Assembly: GCA_002412705.1 (NCBI GenBank) | Contig: DHVO01000136.1 | Location: forward strand, 1 to 16,713 | Length of the DNA stretch: 16,713 bases | Source of the DNA: Bacteroidales bacterium UBA5206 | GTDB taxonomy: Bacteria; Bacteroidota; Bacteroidia; Bacteroidales; Tenuifilaceae | Direction of reading: 5' to 3' | Part shown: positions 1 to 7,671 of the stretch, piece after piece | Numbering within the stretch: position 1 is the stretch's first letter | Layout of the letters: each line of letters starts with the position of its first letter | Notes under the pieces: generated by a model | What the model was told of the DNA's origin: nothing | What the model saw: the letters and a program-made list of their open reading frames with translations, nothing else | Database searches by the model: none | Position numbers and translations under genes: made by a program

Positions 1-301
1 ATCAAATTAGAGCAATGCAAAAAAGTATTTAACTTGCAATAAACAGAATTAAACCATTGCAAAGGAGTTAAAACATTGGATTTACTTAGGGCAAAATAAC
101 TTCTGTATTATTATAAAAATCTTAAAAACTTCAAAAGAAAAGCCCAAAAAGCTTACTTATAACTAGAATATCCTTTAAAGATATCAAACAGACATTAAAC
201 TCTTTTACCGTAAATAAATCAAACGGTATAGCTTTAAAAATTGGCACAGCATAAAATTTAACGTAAGTAAAACTTTTTCATAAAACGCAAAAGCCACTAC
301 A
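1..301. other. Gene-free stretch upstream of the tricorn-like gene
   Basis: No convincing coding region is seen on either strand here; the short ORF on the minus strand at 205-405 overlaps the start of the protease gene and has no recognisable protein character. The stretch is very AT-rich. It holds an imperfect 11-base direct repeat, TTAAACCATTG at 49-59 and TTAAAACATTG at 68-78, with a 19-base period. The best candidate -7 element for the downstream gene is TAGCTTTA at 229-236, one mismatch from TAnnTTTG and without a clear -33 partner, so the promoter is not settled. Confidence 0.5.
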
Positions 302-3300
302 ATGAAAAAAATCCTAACCCTTTCTGTTGTTCTGCTGCAATTACTTGTATGCACAACATACGGACAAGATTCCAACGCCCCTTTGTGGATGCGGTATCCA
401 ACCATATCGCCTAATGGGGAAACAATAGCGTTTAGCTATAAAGGCGATATATACACGGTACCATCCAGTGGCGGTACAGCAACAGCGCTAACCACAAACT
501 CGGCATACGATTACTCACCCATTTGGGCACCCGATGGTAAGAGCATTGCCTTTGCATCTAACCGCTATGGTAACTTCGATATTTTTGTGGTTTCAAGCAC
601 TGGTGGCACACCAACCCGTGTAACCTTTCACTCAGGAAACGAGGTTCCCTCTGCATTTAGCAACGATGGAAGTCAAATAATTTTTAGCGCCAACATTGCC
701 GATACAAAGGACAATATCCTTTTCCCAAGTGGAATCCTTTCCGAGCTATATAGCGTGTCAACCACTGGCGGTAGAATAGAGCAGGTATTCACCACTCCTG
801 CCGAAAATGCCGTATTTAGCGGGAACAATGAGCTTATTGCATACCACGATAGAAAGGGCTATGAGGATCCATGGCGCAAAAGGCACACATCATCGGTAAC
901 CCGCGACATATGGGTTTACAACAAAAAAACTGGGGAGCATAAAAAGGTTACCTCCTTTAACGGAGAGGACAGAAACCCAGTTTTCTCTACCGACAGTAAA
1001 ACCATTTACTACCTAACAGAGCAATTTGGAACATATAACGTAGCCTCTGTTAGCCTTGATGGCAACCAAGAGCCAATGGCCATTAGCCAATTTAAAGTTC
1101 ATCCTGTAAGGTTTCTCTCCATTGCACAAAACGGCAAGCTTTGTTATGGATTCAACGGCGAGCTCTTTACCCAAATTCCGAGGCAAGAGCCAGTTAAGGT
1201 TAAGGTAGCCATAAACGCCGATGAAACCGAGAATGCCATTGTTCACGAAGTAAAATCGAGTGGCGCTACCGAAATGGCTGTTTCGCCCGATGGTAAAGAG
1301 GTTGCCTTTGTTATTCGCGGTGAGGTTTTTGTTACCTCTACAGAGTATAGCACCACTAAGCGTATAACCAATACACCAGAGCAGGAGCGCACAGTAAGCT
1401 TTAGCCCCGATGGCAAAAAGCTCCTATACGCAGCAGAGCGCAACGGAACCTGGAATATTTATGAAACTTCCATAGTAAATAGCGACGAACCAAACTTTAG
1501 CCTATCTACCCTCCTTAAAGAGGAGGTTGTGGTTGATATCCCCGAAGAGGCATTCCAACCCGCATACTCTCCCGATGGTAAAGAGGTTGCATTCCTAAAG
1601 GAACGCCAAACCCTTTGCGTAAAGAACCTAAAAACAGGCGTAATACGAGTGGTGCTACCAGGTAACTTAAACTACTCCTACTCCGATGGCGACCAGCACT
1701 ACCAATGGTCTCCAGATAGCAAGTGGTTCCTTGTTAGCTACAACGATAAAAACCGTTGGCCTGCATCGGAAGTTGGTCTGGTTAAAGCCGATGGCTCCGA
1801 AATTCACAACCTAACACAGAGTGGATACAGCGACGAAAATCCACGCTGGATGATGAACGGCAAGGTAGTGCTTTGGCAATCGGATCGTAACGGATACAGA
1901 AGTCACGGATCGTGGGGCTCTGAGTTTGATGTTTACGCCCTTTTCCTTACTCAAGAAGCTTACGATGAGTTTAACCTACCAAAATACGAGTGGGAACTGC
2001 TAAAGGAGCAAAAGAAAAAGGATAAGAACGATAAAGCAAAGGATGAAAAGAAGGATGCCGACAAGGGCAAAAAGAAAAAGGACGACAAGGCCGAAAAAGA
2101 GAAGGATGCTGTTGAACCTATTAAAATAGATTTTAACAACCTAGAGGATAGAAAGGTTAGACTTACCATTAACTCGTCTAGCATTTCCGATGCAGTACTT
2201 TCTCCCGATGGTGAGAACCTTTACTACCTTAGCCGCTTTGAGAAAGGCTTTGACCTTTGGGTAAATAAGCTAAAGGACAATGAGACTAAGCTTTTAGTTA
2301 AAATTGATGGCTACGCAGGCAACTTACATATAGATAAGGATGGCAAAAACCTATTCCTAACAGCAGGAGGCCGATTACAAAAAATAGAAATTGCGGGAAA
2401 CAAGCAATCCAATATCAGCTACAAAGCGGAGTTTACCATAAATTACCCCAAGGAGCGCGAGTACCTTTACGAGCACATGTGGCGCCAAGTAAGCAAGAAA
2501 TTTTACGACCCAGCAATTCATGGTATAGACTGGGCTGGATTCAAGACCAACTACGCAAGGTTCTTACCCCATATCAACAATAATTTTGACTTTGCCGAGA
2601 TGGCTAGTGAGCTCCTTGGCGAGCTCAACGGATCGCACACAGGCGCACGCTACTATTACCGCGCCGAAAATCCTGATGTAACAGCCAGCCTTGGCGCTTT
2701 CTACGACTTGTCGTATAAGGGTAACGGATTAAAAATTGCCGAAGTAATTGAGAAATCGCCACTCATAAACGCAAAAAATAAAATTAAAGCGGGCGTTATA
2801 ATAGAGCAAATCGATGGCCAACAGCTTCTTCCCAATGCCGATTTTTATCAGCTACTAAACAGAAAAGCCGATAAAAATGTGCTACTAAACCTATTCAACC
2901 CTGAAACCAACGAAAGGTGGACAGAAACCGTTAAGCCTATAACTCTTCGCGAAGAGAACGCACTACTATACAAGCGCTGGGTTAAAACCCGTAACGAGCA
3001 GGTGGAAAAGCTATCCAATGGAAGAATAGGTTACGTTCACGTTAGCGGGATGAACTCCGAGAGCTACCGCGAGGTGTACTCCGAACTTCTTGGCCGTCAC
3101 GGTAACAAAGAGGCCGTTATTGTTGATACCCGCTTCAATGGTGGCGGTTGGCTTCACGACGACCTTGCAACCCTTTTAAGCGGAAAACGCTACGCCGATT
3201 TTGAACCTAGAGGGCAATACATAGGTTCAGAACCCATTACCAAATGGTATAAACCATCTGTTATAATTGTTGGCGAGGGGAACTATAGCGATGCACACGG

Positions 3301-3580
3301 ATTCCCTTACGTTTACAAAACCTTAGGTATTGGAAAGGTTATTGGAATGCCTGTCCCTGGAACCATGACTGCCGTTTGGTGGGAAACCCTACAGGACGAG
3401 TCCTTGGTATTTGGCATTCCTCAAATGGGTGTTAAAGATCTTAACGGTAAATACCTTGAAAATAACCAGTTAGAGCCTCACATTAAGGTGGCAATTTCCC
3501 CCGAAGAGGCAGCAGCAGGTCGCGACACTCAGCTAGAAGCGGCAGTTAATGAGCTACTTAATCAACTAGATAAAAAGTAA
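302..3580 (+). CDS. Secreted tricorn-like S41 peptidase with beta-propeller and PDZ domains
   Basis: This is a periplasmic member of the tricorn protease family, which degrades peptides using a gated beta-propeller and a C-terminal S41 serine-protease core. A signal peptide covers roughly residues 1-21, ending in TTYG before QDSN. Residues about 25-560 hold repeated WD40/TolB-like blades marked by recurring SPDGK motifs. After a lysine-rich insert come a helical region, a PDZ-like segment near 840-910 and the protease core. The catalytic residues of archaeal tricorn (S745, H746, S965, E1023) align in order with S778-H779 in GSHTG, S996-D997 in NYSDAHG and E1053 in LENNQ, so the enzyme looks intact. 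The length of 1092 residues is normal for the family. The insert at about 566-602 is nearly all Lys, Asp and Glu, and sits between the propeller part and the protease part. A strong terminator follows at once, so the gene is probably transcribed alone. Substrates are unknown. Confidence 0.93.
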   Translation: MKKILTLSVVLLQLLVCTTYGQDSNAPLWMRYPTISPNGETIAFSYKGDIYTVPSSGGTATALTTNSAYDYSPIWAPDGKSIAFASNRYGNFDIFVVSSTGGTPTRVTFHSGNEVPSAFSNDGSQIIFSANIADTKDNILFPSGILSELYSVSTTGGRIEQVFTTPAENAVFSGNNELIAYHDRKGYEDPWRKRHTSSVTRDIWVYNKKTGEHKKVTSFNGEDRNPVFSTDSKTIYYLTEQFGTYNVASVSLDGNQEPMAISQFKVHPVRFLSIAQNGKLCYGFNGELFTQIPRQEPVKVKVAINADETENAIVHEVKSSGATEMAVSPDGKEVAFVIRGEVFVTSTEYSTTKRITNTPEQERTVSFSPDGKKLLYAAERNGTWNIYETSIVNSDEPNFSLSTLLKEEVVVDIPEEAFQPAYSPDGKEVAFLKERQTLCVKNLKTGVIRVVLPGNLNYSYSDGDQHYQWSPDSKWFLVSYNDKNRWPASEVGLVKADGSEIHNLTQSGYSDENPRWMMNGKVVLWQSDRNGYRSHGSWGSEFDVYALFLTQEAYDEFNLPKYEWELLKEQKKKDKNDKAKDEKKDADKGKKKKDDKAEKEKDAVEPIKIDFNNLEDRKVRLTINSSSISDAVLSPDGENLYYLSRFEKGFDLWVNKLKDNETKLLVKIDGYAGNLHIDKDGKNLFLTAGGRLQKIEIAGNKQSNISYKAEFTINYPKEREYLYEHMWRQVSKKFYDPAIHGIDWAGFKTNYARFLPHINNNFDFAEMASELLGELNGSHTGARYYYRAENPDVTASLGAFYDLSYKGNGLKIAEVIEKSPLINAKNKIKAGVIIEQIDGQQLLPNADFYQLLNRKADKNVLLNLFNPETNERWTETVKPITLREENALLYKRWVKTRNEQVEKLSNGRIGYVHVSGMNSESYREVYSELLGRHGNKEAVIVDTRFNGGGWLHDDLATLLSGKRYADFEPRGQYIGSEPITKWYKPSVIIVGEGNYSDAHGFPYVYKTLGIGKVIGMPVPGTMTAVWWETLQDESLVFGIPQMGVKDLNGKYLENNQLEPHIKVAISPEEAAAGRDTQLEAAVNELLNQLDKK

Positions 3581-3603
3581 CTAAACAGTTATTGTATAAA
3601 CTT

Positions 3604-3640
3604 AAAAACTGCCGGGGCTCAAATCCTCGGCAGTTTTTTT
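3604..3640 (+). terminator. Intrinsic terminator of the tricorn-like gene
   Basis: A 13-bp stem pairs 3605-3617 with 3625-3637 around a 7-base loop, with one G-T wobble. It runs into seven T's at 3634-3640. It begins 24 bases after the stop codon of the protease gene. Confidence 0.92.
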
Positions 3641-3857
3641 AGGTTTATATAATTTCTGAGCGGCATGAACGATTCTAGAAATAAACTAAACACCAAATAC
3701 AAAATCCTCTTTTCCCTAATTTCAGATCACATTAATCTGTTACCCAAAAAGACATTTTAGTATTATATTGATATTGTGAATTTTGCCAATAATAAAATAT
3801 TTAATCCCTATTGAAAAAAAATATCGACTAAATGAAACAACGTATCTTATTTGCATA

Positions 3858-3865
3858 TACTTTTG
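3858..3865 (+). promoter_or_regulatory. Candidate Bacteroidota -7 element for the small lipoprotein
   Basis: TACTTTTG matches the Bacteroidota -7 consensus TAnnTTTG exactly. It lies 34 bases before the ATG at 3900, which leaves a leader of roughly 25-30 bases. No good TTTG -33 box is seen 17-23 bases upstream. The rest of the gene-free stretch 3581-3899 holds the protease terminator and AT-rich sequence with nothing else recognisable. Confidence 0.55.
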
Positions 3866-3899
3866 TGCCGTTGTTCAACTATTTTAAAAAATCCCAACA

Positions 3900-4082
3900 A
3901 TGAAAAAGATTGCAAAACTAATGATTTTTGCAGGTATGGTATCTCTATTTGCCTGCAACGCTGCTCCTGAGAAAGTAGAAGAAACCACTGAGCCAGTTGT
4001 TACTGAGCAACCAGCTGTTGATACTACTGCTGCTGTAGCTGACACTACCGCTGTTGAAGTTGAAGCTGCTCCTGCTCAATAA
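3900..4082 (+). CDS. Small acidic lipoprotein, 60 residues
   Basis: The N-terminus is a lipoprotein signal: MKK, a hydrophobic stretch and the lipobox SLFAC, with lipidated Cys at residue 19. The mature part is only 42 residues and is almost entirely Ala, Thr, Val, Pro, Glu and Asp, with nine acidic residues and one lysine, so it is probably disordered. All ten alanine codons in the mature part are GCT, while those in the signal peptide are GCA or GCC; such bias is compatible with strong expression or with a low-complexity repeat history. The gene has its own candidate promoter and a strong terminator, so it is a stand-alone unit. The family is not recognised. It resembles entericidin-type small lipoproteins in size only. 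No function is assigned. Confidence 0.8.
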   Translation: MKKIAKLMIFAGMVSLFACNAAPEKVEETTEPVVTEQPAVDTTAAVADTTAVEVEAAPAQ

Positions 4083-4102
4083 TTTAGCAGAAAGCATTAA
4101 AC

Positions 4103-4134
4103 AAAAACACCTGCCAATTGGCAGGTGTTTTTTT
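4103..4134. terminator. Bidirectional terminator between the small lipoprotein gene and aspS
   Basis: A 13-bp perfect stem pairs 4103-4115 with 4120-4132 around the loop AATT. It is flanked by an A-run on the left and a T-run to 4134 on the right. Because the arms end in A5 and T5, it can serve both the plus-strand lipoprotein gene (stop at 4082) and aspS on the minus strand (stop at 4155). Confidence 0.93.
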
Positions 4135-4154
4135 ATGTAGTAAACTTAGGGTAT

Positions 4155-5906
4155 CTACTCCTTAACAAGTGCAATGCGTAGCTCTTTTAGCTGCTCTTGA
4201 GCAATTGGCGCAGGAGAGTTAATCATTACATCCCTGCCCGAATTATTTTTAGGGAAAGCAATGTAATCGCGTATAGACTCTGAGCCACCAAACAGTGAGC
4301 ACAAGCGGTCGAATCCAAAAGCTACTCCACCATGTGGAGGTGCTCCGTAACGGAAAGCACTTAACAAGAAACCAAACTGAGCCTCGGCCTCCTCCTTGGA
4401 AAAACCAAGCGCCTTAAACATAGTTTGCTGCAACTCGTTATCGTGAATACGAATTGAACCACCACCAATCTCAACCCCATTAATTACAAGGTCGTAAGCA
4501 TTAGCCCTAATTGCACCTGGGTCTGACTCAAACAGGTGAATATCCTCAGGAATAGGCGAAGTGAAAGGATGGTGCATTGCATAGAAACGTTTCGACTCCT
4601 CGTCCCATTCAAGTAGCGGGAAGTCCACTACCCAAAGTGGGGCAAACACGTTCTTATCGCGGAGACCCAAACGAGAACCCATCTCTAAACGCAACTCGCT
4701 AAGAGCAGGAAGGGTGCGCTTACGCTCACCAGCAAGTATTAAAAGCAAATCGCCTTGCGAAGCACCCATAAAGGTTGCTAGCTCCTTTAGCTCCTCGGGG
4801 CTATAAAACTTATCAATAGACGATTTAATTGTACCATCGGCTTGCAGCTTAACGTAAACCAACCCTTTGGCACCAACCTGTGGCCGTTGTACAAATAGTG
4901 TAAGCTCATCGAGCTGCTTACGGGTGTACTCAGCGCAACCTGGGGCAACAATACCAATAACAGCCTCGGCGTTATCAAAAACAACAAAGTTTTTGCCCTT
5001 AACCCGGTCGGTAACATCGCAAAACTGCATGCCAAAGCGTAGGTCGGGCTTATCGCACCCATAAAGGCTCATGGCATCGGAATAGGACATGCGCTGGAAA
5101 GGTTTGCCAAACTCCACCCCTTTTACCTCTGCAAAAAGATGCTTTGTAAGCCCCTCAAAGGTGTTAAGCACATCGTCGCGCTCCACAAATGCCATTTCGC
5201 AGTCAATTTGAGTAAACTCAGGCTGACGGTCGGCACGTAGATCCTCATCTCTAAAGCACTTAACAATTTGGAAGTACCTATCGAACCCTGCAACCATAAG
5301 CAGCTGCTTAAAGGTTTGAGGCGACTGGGGTAGTGCATAGAACTCTCCAGAGTTCATACGCGATGGCACCACAAAGTCGCGCGCCCCCTCGGGGGTCGAT
5401 TTTATAAGGAAAGGCGTTTCAACCTCAACAAAGTTTTGCTTATCTAGGTATTTGCGCACCTCTTGTGCAATCCGATGGCGCAACATAAGCGCATTTTTCA
5501 CAGGATTACGGCGTAGATCTAGGTAACGATACTTCATTCTAAGCTCATCACCACCATCGGTATCATCCTCTATGGTAAATGGCGGAACATCCGATTTGTT
5601 TAGAATTGTAAGTTCTGCTACTTGAAGCTCTATTTCGCCAGTAGGTATTTTTGTGTTCTTGCTTGCACGCTCAATAACGGCTCCTGTTGCACGAATAACG
5701 TACTCGCGCCCAAGTTCCTGCACGGCATCGCGAAGCTTTTGGTCACTTTTTTCATCAACCGCTAGCTGGGTTATTCCATAGCGATCCCTAACATCAATAA
5801 AGGTCATTCCACCTAAATTACGGACACGCTGCACCCAACCGCTAAGAGTTACATTCTGCCCAACATTTGCAAGCCTAAGCTCGCCACAGGTATGAGTCCT
5901 ATACAT
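4155..5906 (-). CDS. aspS: Aspartyl-tRNA synthetase
   Basis: This class IIb aminoacyl-tRNA synthetase charges tRNA-Asp with aspartate in the cytoplasm. The order of parts is an OB-fold anticodon-binding domain at about 1-105, the class II core and, within it, the GAD insertion domain typical of bacterial enzymes. Motif 2 is seen as FRDEDLRADRQPEF at 218-231 and motif 3 as GVAFGFDRL at 527-535. The length of 583 residues is normal for bacterial AspRS. Residue 31, in RNLGG, is Leu where non-discriminating bacterial enzymes tend to have His; this suggests a form specific for tRNA-Asp, but it is an inference from one position. The start MYRTHTCGELR fits the usual N-terminus of the family. The gene is convergent with the small lipoprotein gene and divergent from tadA. 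Confidence 0.98.
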   Translation of the reverse strand: MYRTHTCGELRLANVGQNVTLSGWVQRVRNLGGMTFIDVRDRYGITQLAVDEKSDQKLRDAVQELGREYVIRATGAVIERASKNTKIPTGEIELQVAELTILNKSDVPPFTIEDDTDGGDELRMKYRYLDLRRNPVKNALMLRHRIAQEVRKYLDKQNFVEVETPFLIKSTPEGARDFVVPSRMNSGEFYALPQSPQTFKQLLMVAGFDRYFQIVKCFRDEDLRADRQPEFTQIDCEMAFVERDDVLNTFEGLTKHLFAEVKGVEFGKPFQRMSYSDAMSLYGCDKPDLRFGMQFCDVTDRVKGKNFVVFDNAEAVIGIVAPGCAEYTRKQLDELTLFVQRPQVGAKGLVYVKLQADGTIKSSIDKFYSPEELKELATFMGASQGDLLLILAGERKRTLPALSELRLEMGSRLGLRDKNVFAPLWVVDFPLLEWDEESKRFYAMHHPFTSPIPEDIHLFESDPGAIRANAYDLVINGVEIGGGSIRIHDNELQQTMFKALGFSKEEAEAQFGFLLSAFRYGAPPHGGVAFGFDRLCSLFGGSESIRDYIAFPKNNSGRDVMINSPAPIAQEQLKELRIALVKE

Positions 5907-5927
5907 CTTGCTTTTTATTTTTATCTT

Positions 5928-5964
5928 GCGAAAGTAAAAAAGAAAAAAATGATGCCACCAAAAA
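5928..5964 (-). promoter_or_regulatory. Candidate promoter of aspS
   Basis: On the minus strand, TTTTTGG at 5964-5958 is followed after 21 bases by TACTTTCGC at 5936-5928. These fit the Bacteroidota -33 (TTTG/TTG) and -7 (TAnnTTTG) elements with one mismatch in the -7 box. The -7 box ends 21 bases before the aspS ATG, so the leader is short. Confidence 0.5.
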
Positions 5965-5970
5965 GTGGCA
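5953..5970. repeat. Hairpin-forming inverted repeat between aspS and tadA
   Basis: TGCCAC at 5953-5958 and GTGGCA at 5965-5970 form a perfect 6-bp stem with the loop CAAAAA. Seven T's follow on the plus strand (5972-5978) and T-runs follow on the minus strand, so it looks like a small terminator, although no gene is known to end here. It overlaps the candidate -33 box of aspS. Confidence 0.6.
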
Positions 5971-5992
5971 CTTTTTTTGAAAAGGTTTTAAT

Positions 5993-6004
5993 CTAAACGT
6001 TTAG
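5993..6004. repeat. 12-bp perfect palindrome just before tadA
   Basis: CTAAACGTTTAG at 5993-6004 is an exact palindrome ending one base before the tadA ATG. It could be an operator half-site pair for a dimeric regulator or chance in AT-rich sequence. No regulator is known from the window. Confidence 0.45.
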
Positions 6005-6005
6005 C

Positions 6006-6461
6006 ATGAGCTTTCAACCATATAACCACGAGTTTTTTATGAGGGAGGCGCTTAAGGAAGCGCAAAAGGCATTGGATAAAGATGAGGTTCCTGTTGGTGC
6101 CATAGTTGTATGCGATAATAGGATTATTGCCCGCTCACACAACTTAACCGAAACGCTTAACGACCCTACGGCTCATGCCGAGATGCAAGCAATAACCTCT
6201 GCTACAGGAAACTTAGGTGGCAAATACCTAAACCAGTGCACCCTTTATGTTACCCTAGAGCCTTGTGTAATGTGTGCTGGCGCAATTTTTTGGGCTCAAG
6301 TAAAGCAGCTGGTATATGGGGCAAGCGATCCAAAACGTGGATTTTCTACCCTACAATCGGAAGTGCTCCATCCCAAAACCGAGGTTATAAATGGAGTGCT
6401 TGCCAATGAAACGGGAGCAATTGTTACCAATTTCTTTAGGCAACGCCGAAAATTGAAATAG
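6006..6461 (+). CDS. tadA: tRNA-specific adenosine deaminase (A34 to inosine)
   Basis: TadA deaminates the wobble adenosine of tRNA-Arg(ACG) to inosine. The protein has the full zinc-dependent cytidine/deoxycytidylate deaminase signature: H57-A-E59, with E59 as proton shuttle, and the PCxxC motif with C87 and C90, giving one His and two Cys zinc ligands. The length of 151 residues is typical. The N-terminal HEFFMREALKEA and EVPVGAIVV match the usual start of TadA, which supports the ATG at 6006 rather than the in-frame ATG 36 bases further on. Cytosine or guanine deaminases share the fold, but the PTAHAEMQA context and the size favour TadA. The gene diverges from aspS, and no terminator is seen after it before the TPR gene, 120 bases on. 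Confidence 0.92.
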   Translation: MSFQPYNHEFFMREALKEAQKALDKDEVPVGAIVVCDNRIIARSHNLTETLNDPTAHAEMQAITSATGNLGGKYLNQCTLYVTLEPCVMCAGAIFWAQVKQLVYGASDPKRGFSTLQSEVLHPKTEVINGVLANETGAIVTNFFRQRRKLK

Positions 6462-6474
6462 TAAAAAACACGCG

Positions 6475-6503
6475 TTGCTTATTTAGAATTTTTATAAATT
6501 TCG
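6475..6503 (+). promoter_or_regulatory. Weak candidate promoter of the TPR gene
   Basis: TTGC at 6475-6478 and TAAATTTC at 6495-6502 resemble Bacteroidota -33 and -7 elements with one mismatch in the -7 box and a spacing of 16 bases, slightly short. A leader of about 75 bases would follow. The evidence is weak. Confidence 0.25.
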
Positions 6504-6581
6504 TTTCACAAAAATTAACAAAGGTCATAACGACTATTTTTATGCTCCAAGAAAATTTTAAAACCAAATAAATCACAACAC

Positions 6582-7553
6582 ATGAAGACTATGCTTAGAA
6601 AAGTTTTACCGCTAGTTGTGCTCCTAGCCATTTCACTAGGAGTTTCAGCGCAAACCAAAAAGGATGCAGTTGATGCTTACAACAACGGAGCAACTTTAAT
6701 GAAGAACGATCCCAAAGCCGCACTTGAGAGCTTGTACAAAGCTATTGAGATTAGCGAGCAGCTGGGCGAAGAGGGGATGGAAACCAAGTCTCTTGCAGAA
6801 AAGATTATTCCTACCGTTCACTATAGCTACGCTATGACCCTTTACAAAGCAAAGGATCAGAATGGAACTCTAGAACAACTGGAAAAAGCAGAGGAAACTG
6901 CTGTTAAGTATGGCGATGCTTCTACTCAATCAAAAGTAGAAAAAACCATTCCTAAATTCTACTATGCTGTTGGTGTAACCAATTACAAAGAGAATGCATT
7001 CGAAAAAGCTATTGAGTACTACAAAAAGGCGCTTAAAATTACGCCTAACTTCCCCGATGCTCTTTTGGGTATTGCTCTTTCGTACGAAGGCCTTAACAAC
7101 TTCGATGAGATGCTAAACTATCTTCAGCAAACCCTTGATGTTGCTAATAAAACTAACAACAAGGATAAAGCTGACGATGCTAAAAGAAAAGCTAACGCTT
7201 ACCTTTTAACCAATGCGCAAGCAATGGAAAAGGAGAACAAATTTGCCGAGGCAAATGAGCTTTACAAAAAGTATCTAACTTTTGACGAGAAAGACGCAAA
7301 TATCTACTACGTTCTTTCTGTAAACTACAATAAGTTAGAACAATACGACAGCGCCATTGAAGCAGCAAACAAAGCTATTGAGTATAACACTGGTACCGAT
7401 AGCGATAAAGCTGGTTACTACTACCAATTAGCTACTGCTTTTGAAAAGAAAGGCGATAGCGCCGCTGCTTGTGATGCATATAAGAAAGCTGCATATGGTC
7501 AGTTCCAAGCTGCAGCCGAATACCAGATTAAAGAGGTGCTTAAGTGCCAATAG
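6582..7553 (+). CDS. Secreted tetratricopeptide-repeat protein
   Basis: A signal peptide occupies about residues 1-23, ending VSA before Q24. The mature protein is almost wholly helical and made of TPR units. The clearest run from 125 to 180 (KFYYAVGVTNYKENAFEKA, then PDALLGIALSYEGL) and from 212 to 305 (Ala/Tyr/Leu spacing of AMEKENKFAEANELYKK, then IYYVLSVNYNKL). An N-terminal helix pair at about 28-110 looks like degenerate TPRs. TPR proteins scaffold protein complexes; the partner is unknown and no enzymatic domain is present. The protein is soluble, with no lipobox or membrane segment after the signal, so it is probably periplasmic. An alternative ATG at 6591 would shorten the signal by three residues. 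It has its own terminator. Confidence 0.85.
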   Translation: MKTMLRKVLPLVVLLAISLGVSAQTKKDAVDAYNNGATLMKNDPKAALESLYKAIEISEQLGEEGMETKSLAEKIIPTVHYSYAMTLYKAKDQNGTLEQLEKAEETAVKYGDASTQSKVEKTIPKFYYAVGVTNYKENAFEKAIEYYKKALKITPNFPDALLGIALSYEGLNNFDEMLNYLQQTLDVANKTNNKDKADDAKRKANAYLLTNAQAMEKENKFAEANELYKKYLTFDEKDANIYYVLSVNYNKLEQYDSAIEAANKAIEYNTGTDSDKAGYYYQLATAFEKKGDSAAACDAYKKAAYGQFQAAAEYQIKEVLKCQ

Positions 7554-7576
7554 CCTTATTGCTACCCTTAGAACAG

Positions 7577-7601
7577 AAAGCCGCCTTTGTGCGGCTTTTT
7601 T
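7577..7601 (+). terminator. Intrinsic terminator of the TPR gene
   Basis: AAAGCCGC at 7577-7584 pairs perfectly with GCGGCTTT at 7591-7598 around a 6-base loop, running into six T's at 7596-7601. It lies 24 bases after the stop codon. Confidence 0.9.
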
Positions 7602-7647
7602 CGTACCCATCAATATACAACCCATAAGCGGTTACAACAGAAAACAC

Positions 7648-7656
7648 TACCTTTGC
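7648..7656 (+). promoter_or_regulatory. -7 promoter element of the HAD-U32-methyltransferase unit
   Basis: TACCTTTGC is an exact match to the extended Bacteroidota -7 consensus TAnnTTTGC. It lies after the TPR terminator and 16-22 bases before the two candidate ATGs at 7672 and 7678, so the leader would be only about 10-15 bases. No clear TTTG -33 box is seen. It supports transcription starting afresh here. Confidence 0.65.
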
Positions 7657-7671
7657 ATCCTCTTCAATAGT

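Noticed and set aside
3665..3760. 31-residue ORF in the gap after the protease terminator
   Set aside because: No promoter element, ribosome site or recognisable protein feature, and the composition is that of the AT-rich gap.
3900..4082. Entericidin-like toxin/antidote lipoprotein
   Set aside because: Only size and lipidation agree; the mature sequence is acidic and low-complexity, unlike entericidins, and there is no paired gene.
7441..7671. N-terminal extension of the HAD phosphatase
   Set aside because: It overlaps the TPR gene and contains the TPR terminator and the new promoter; the extension shows no protein character, and the family starts at the FSDVDGTLL region.
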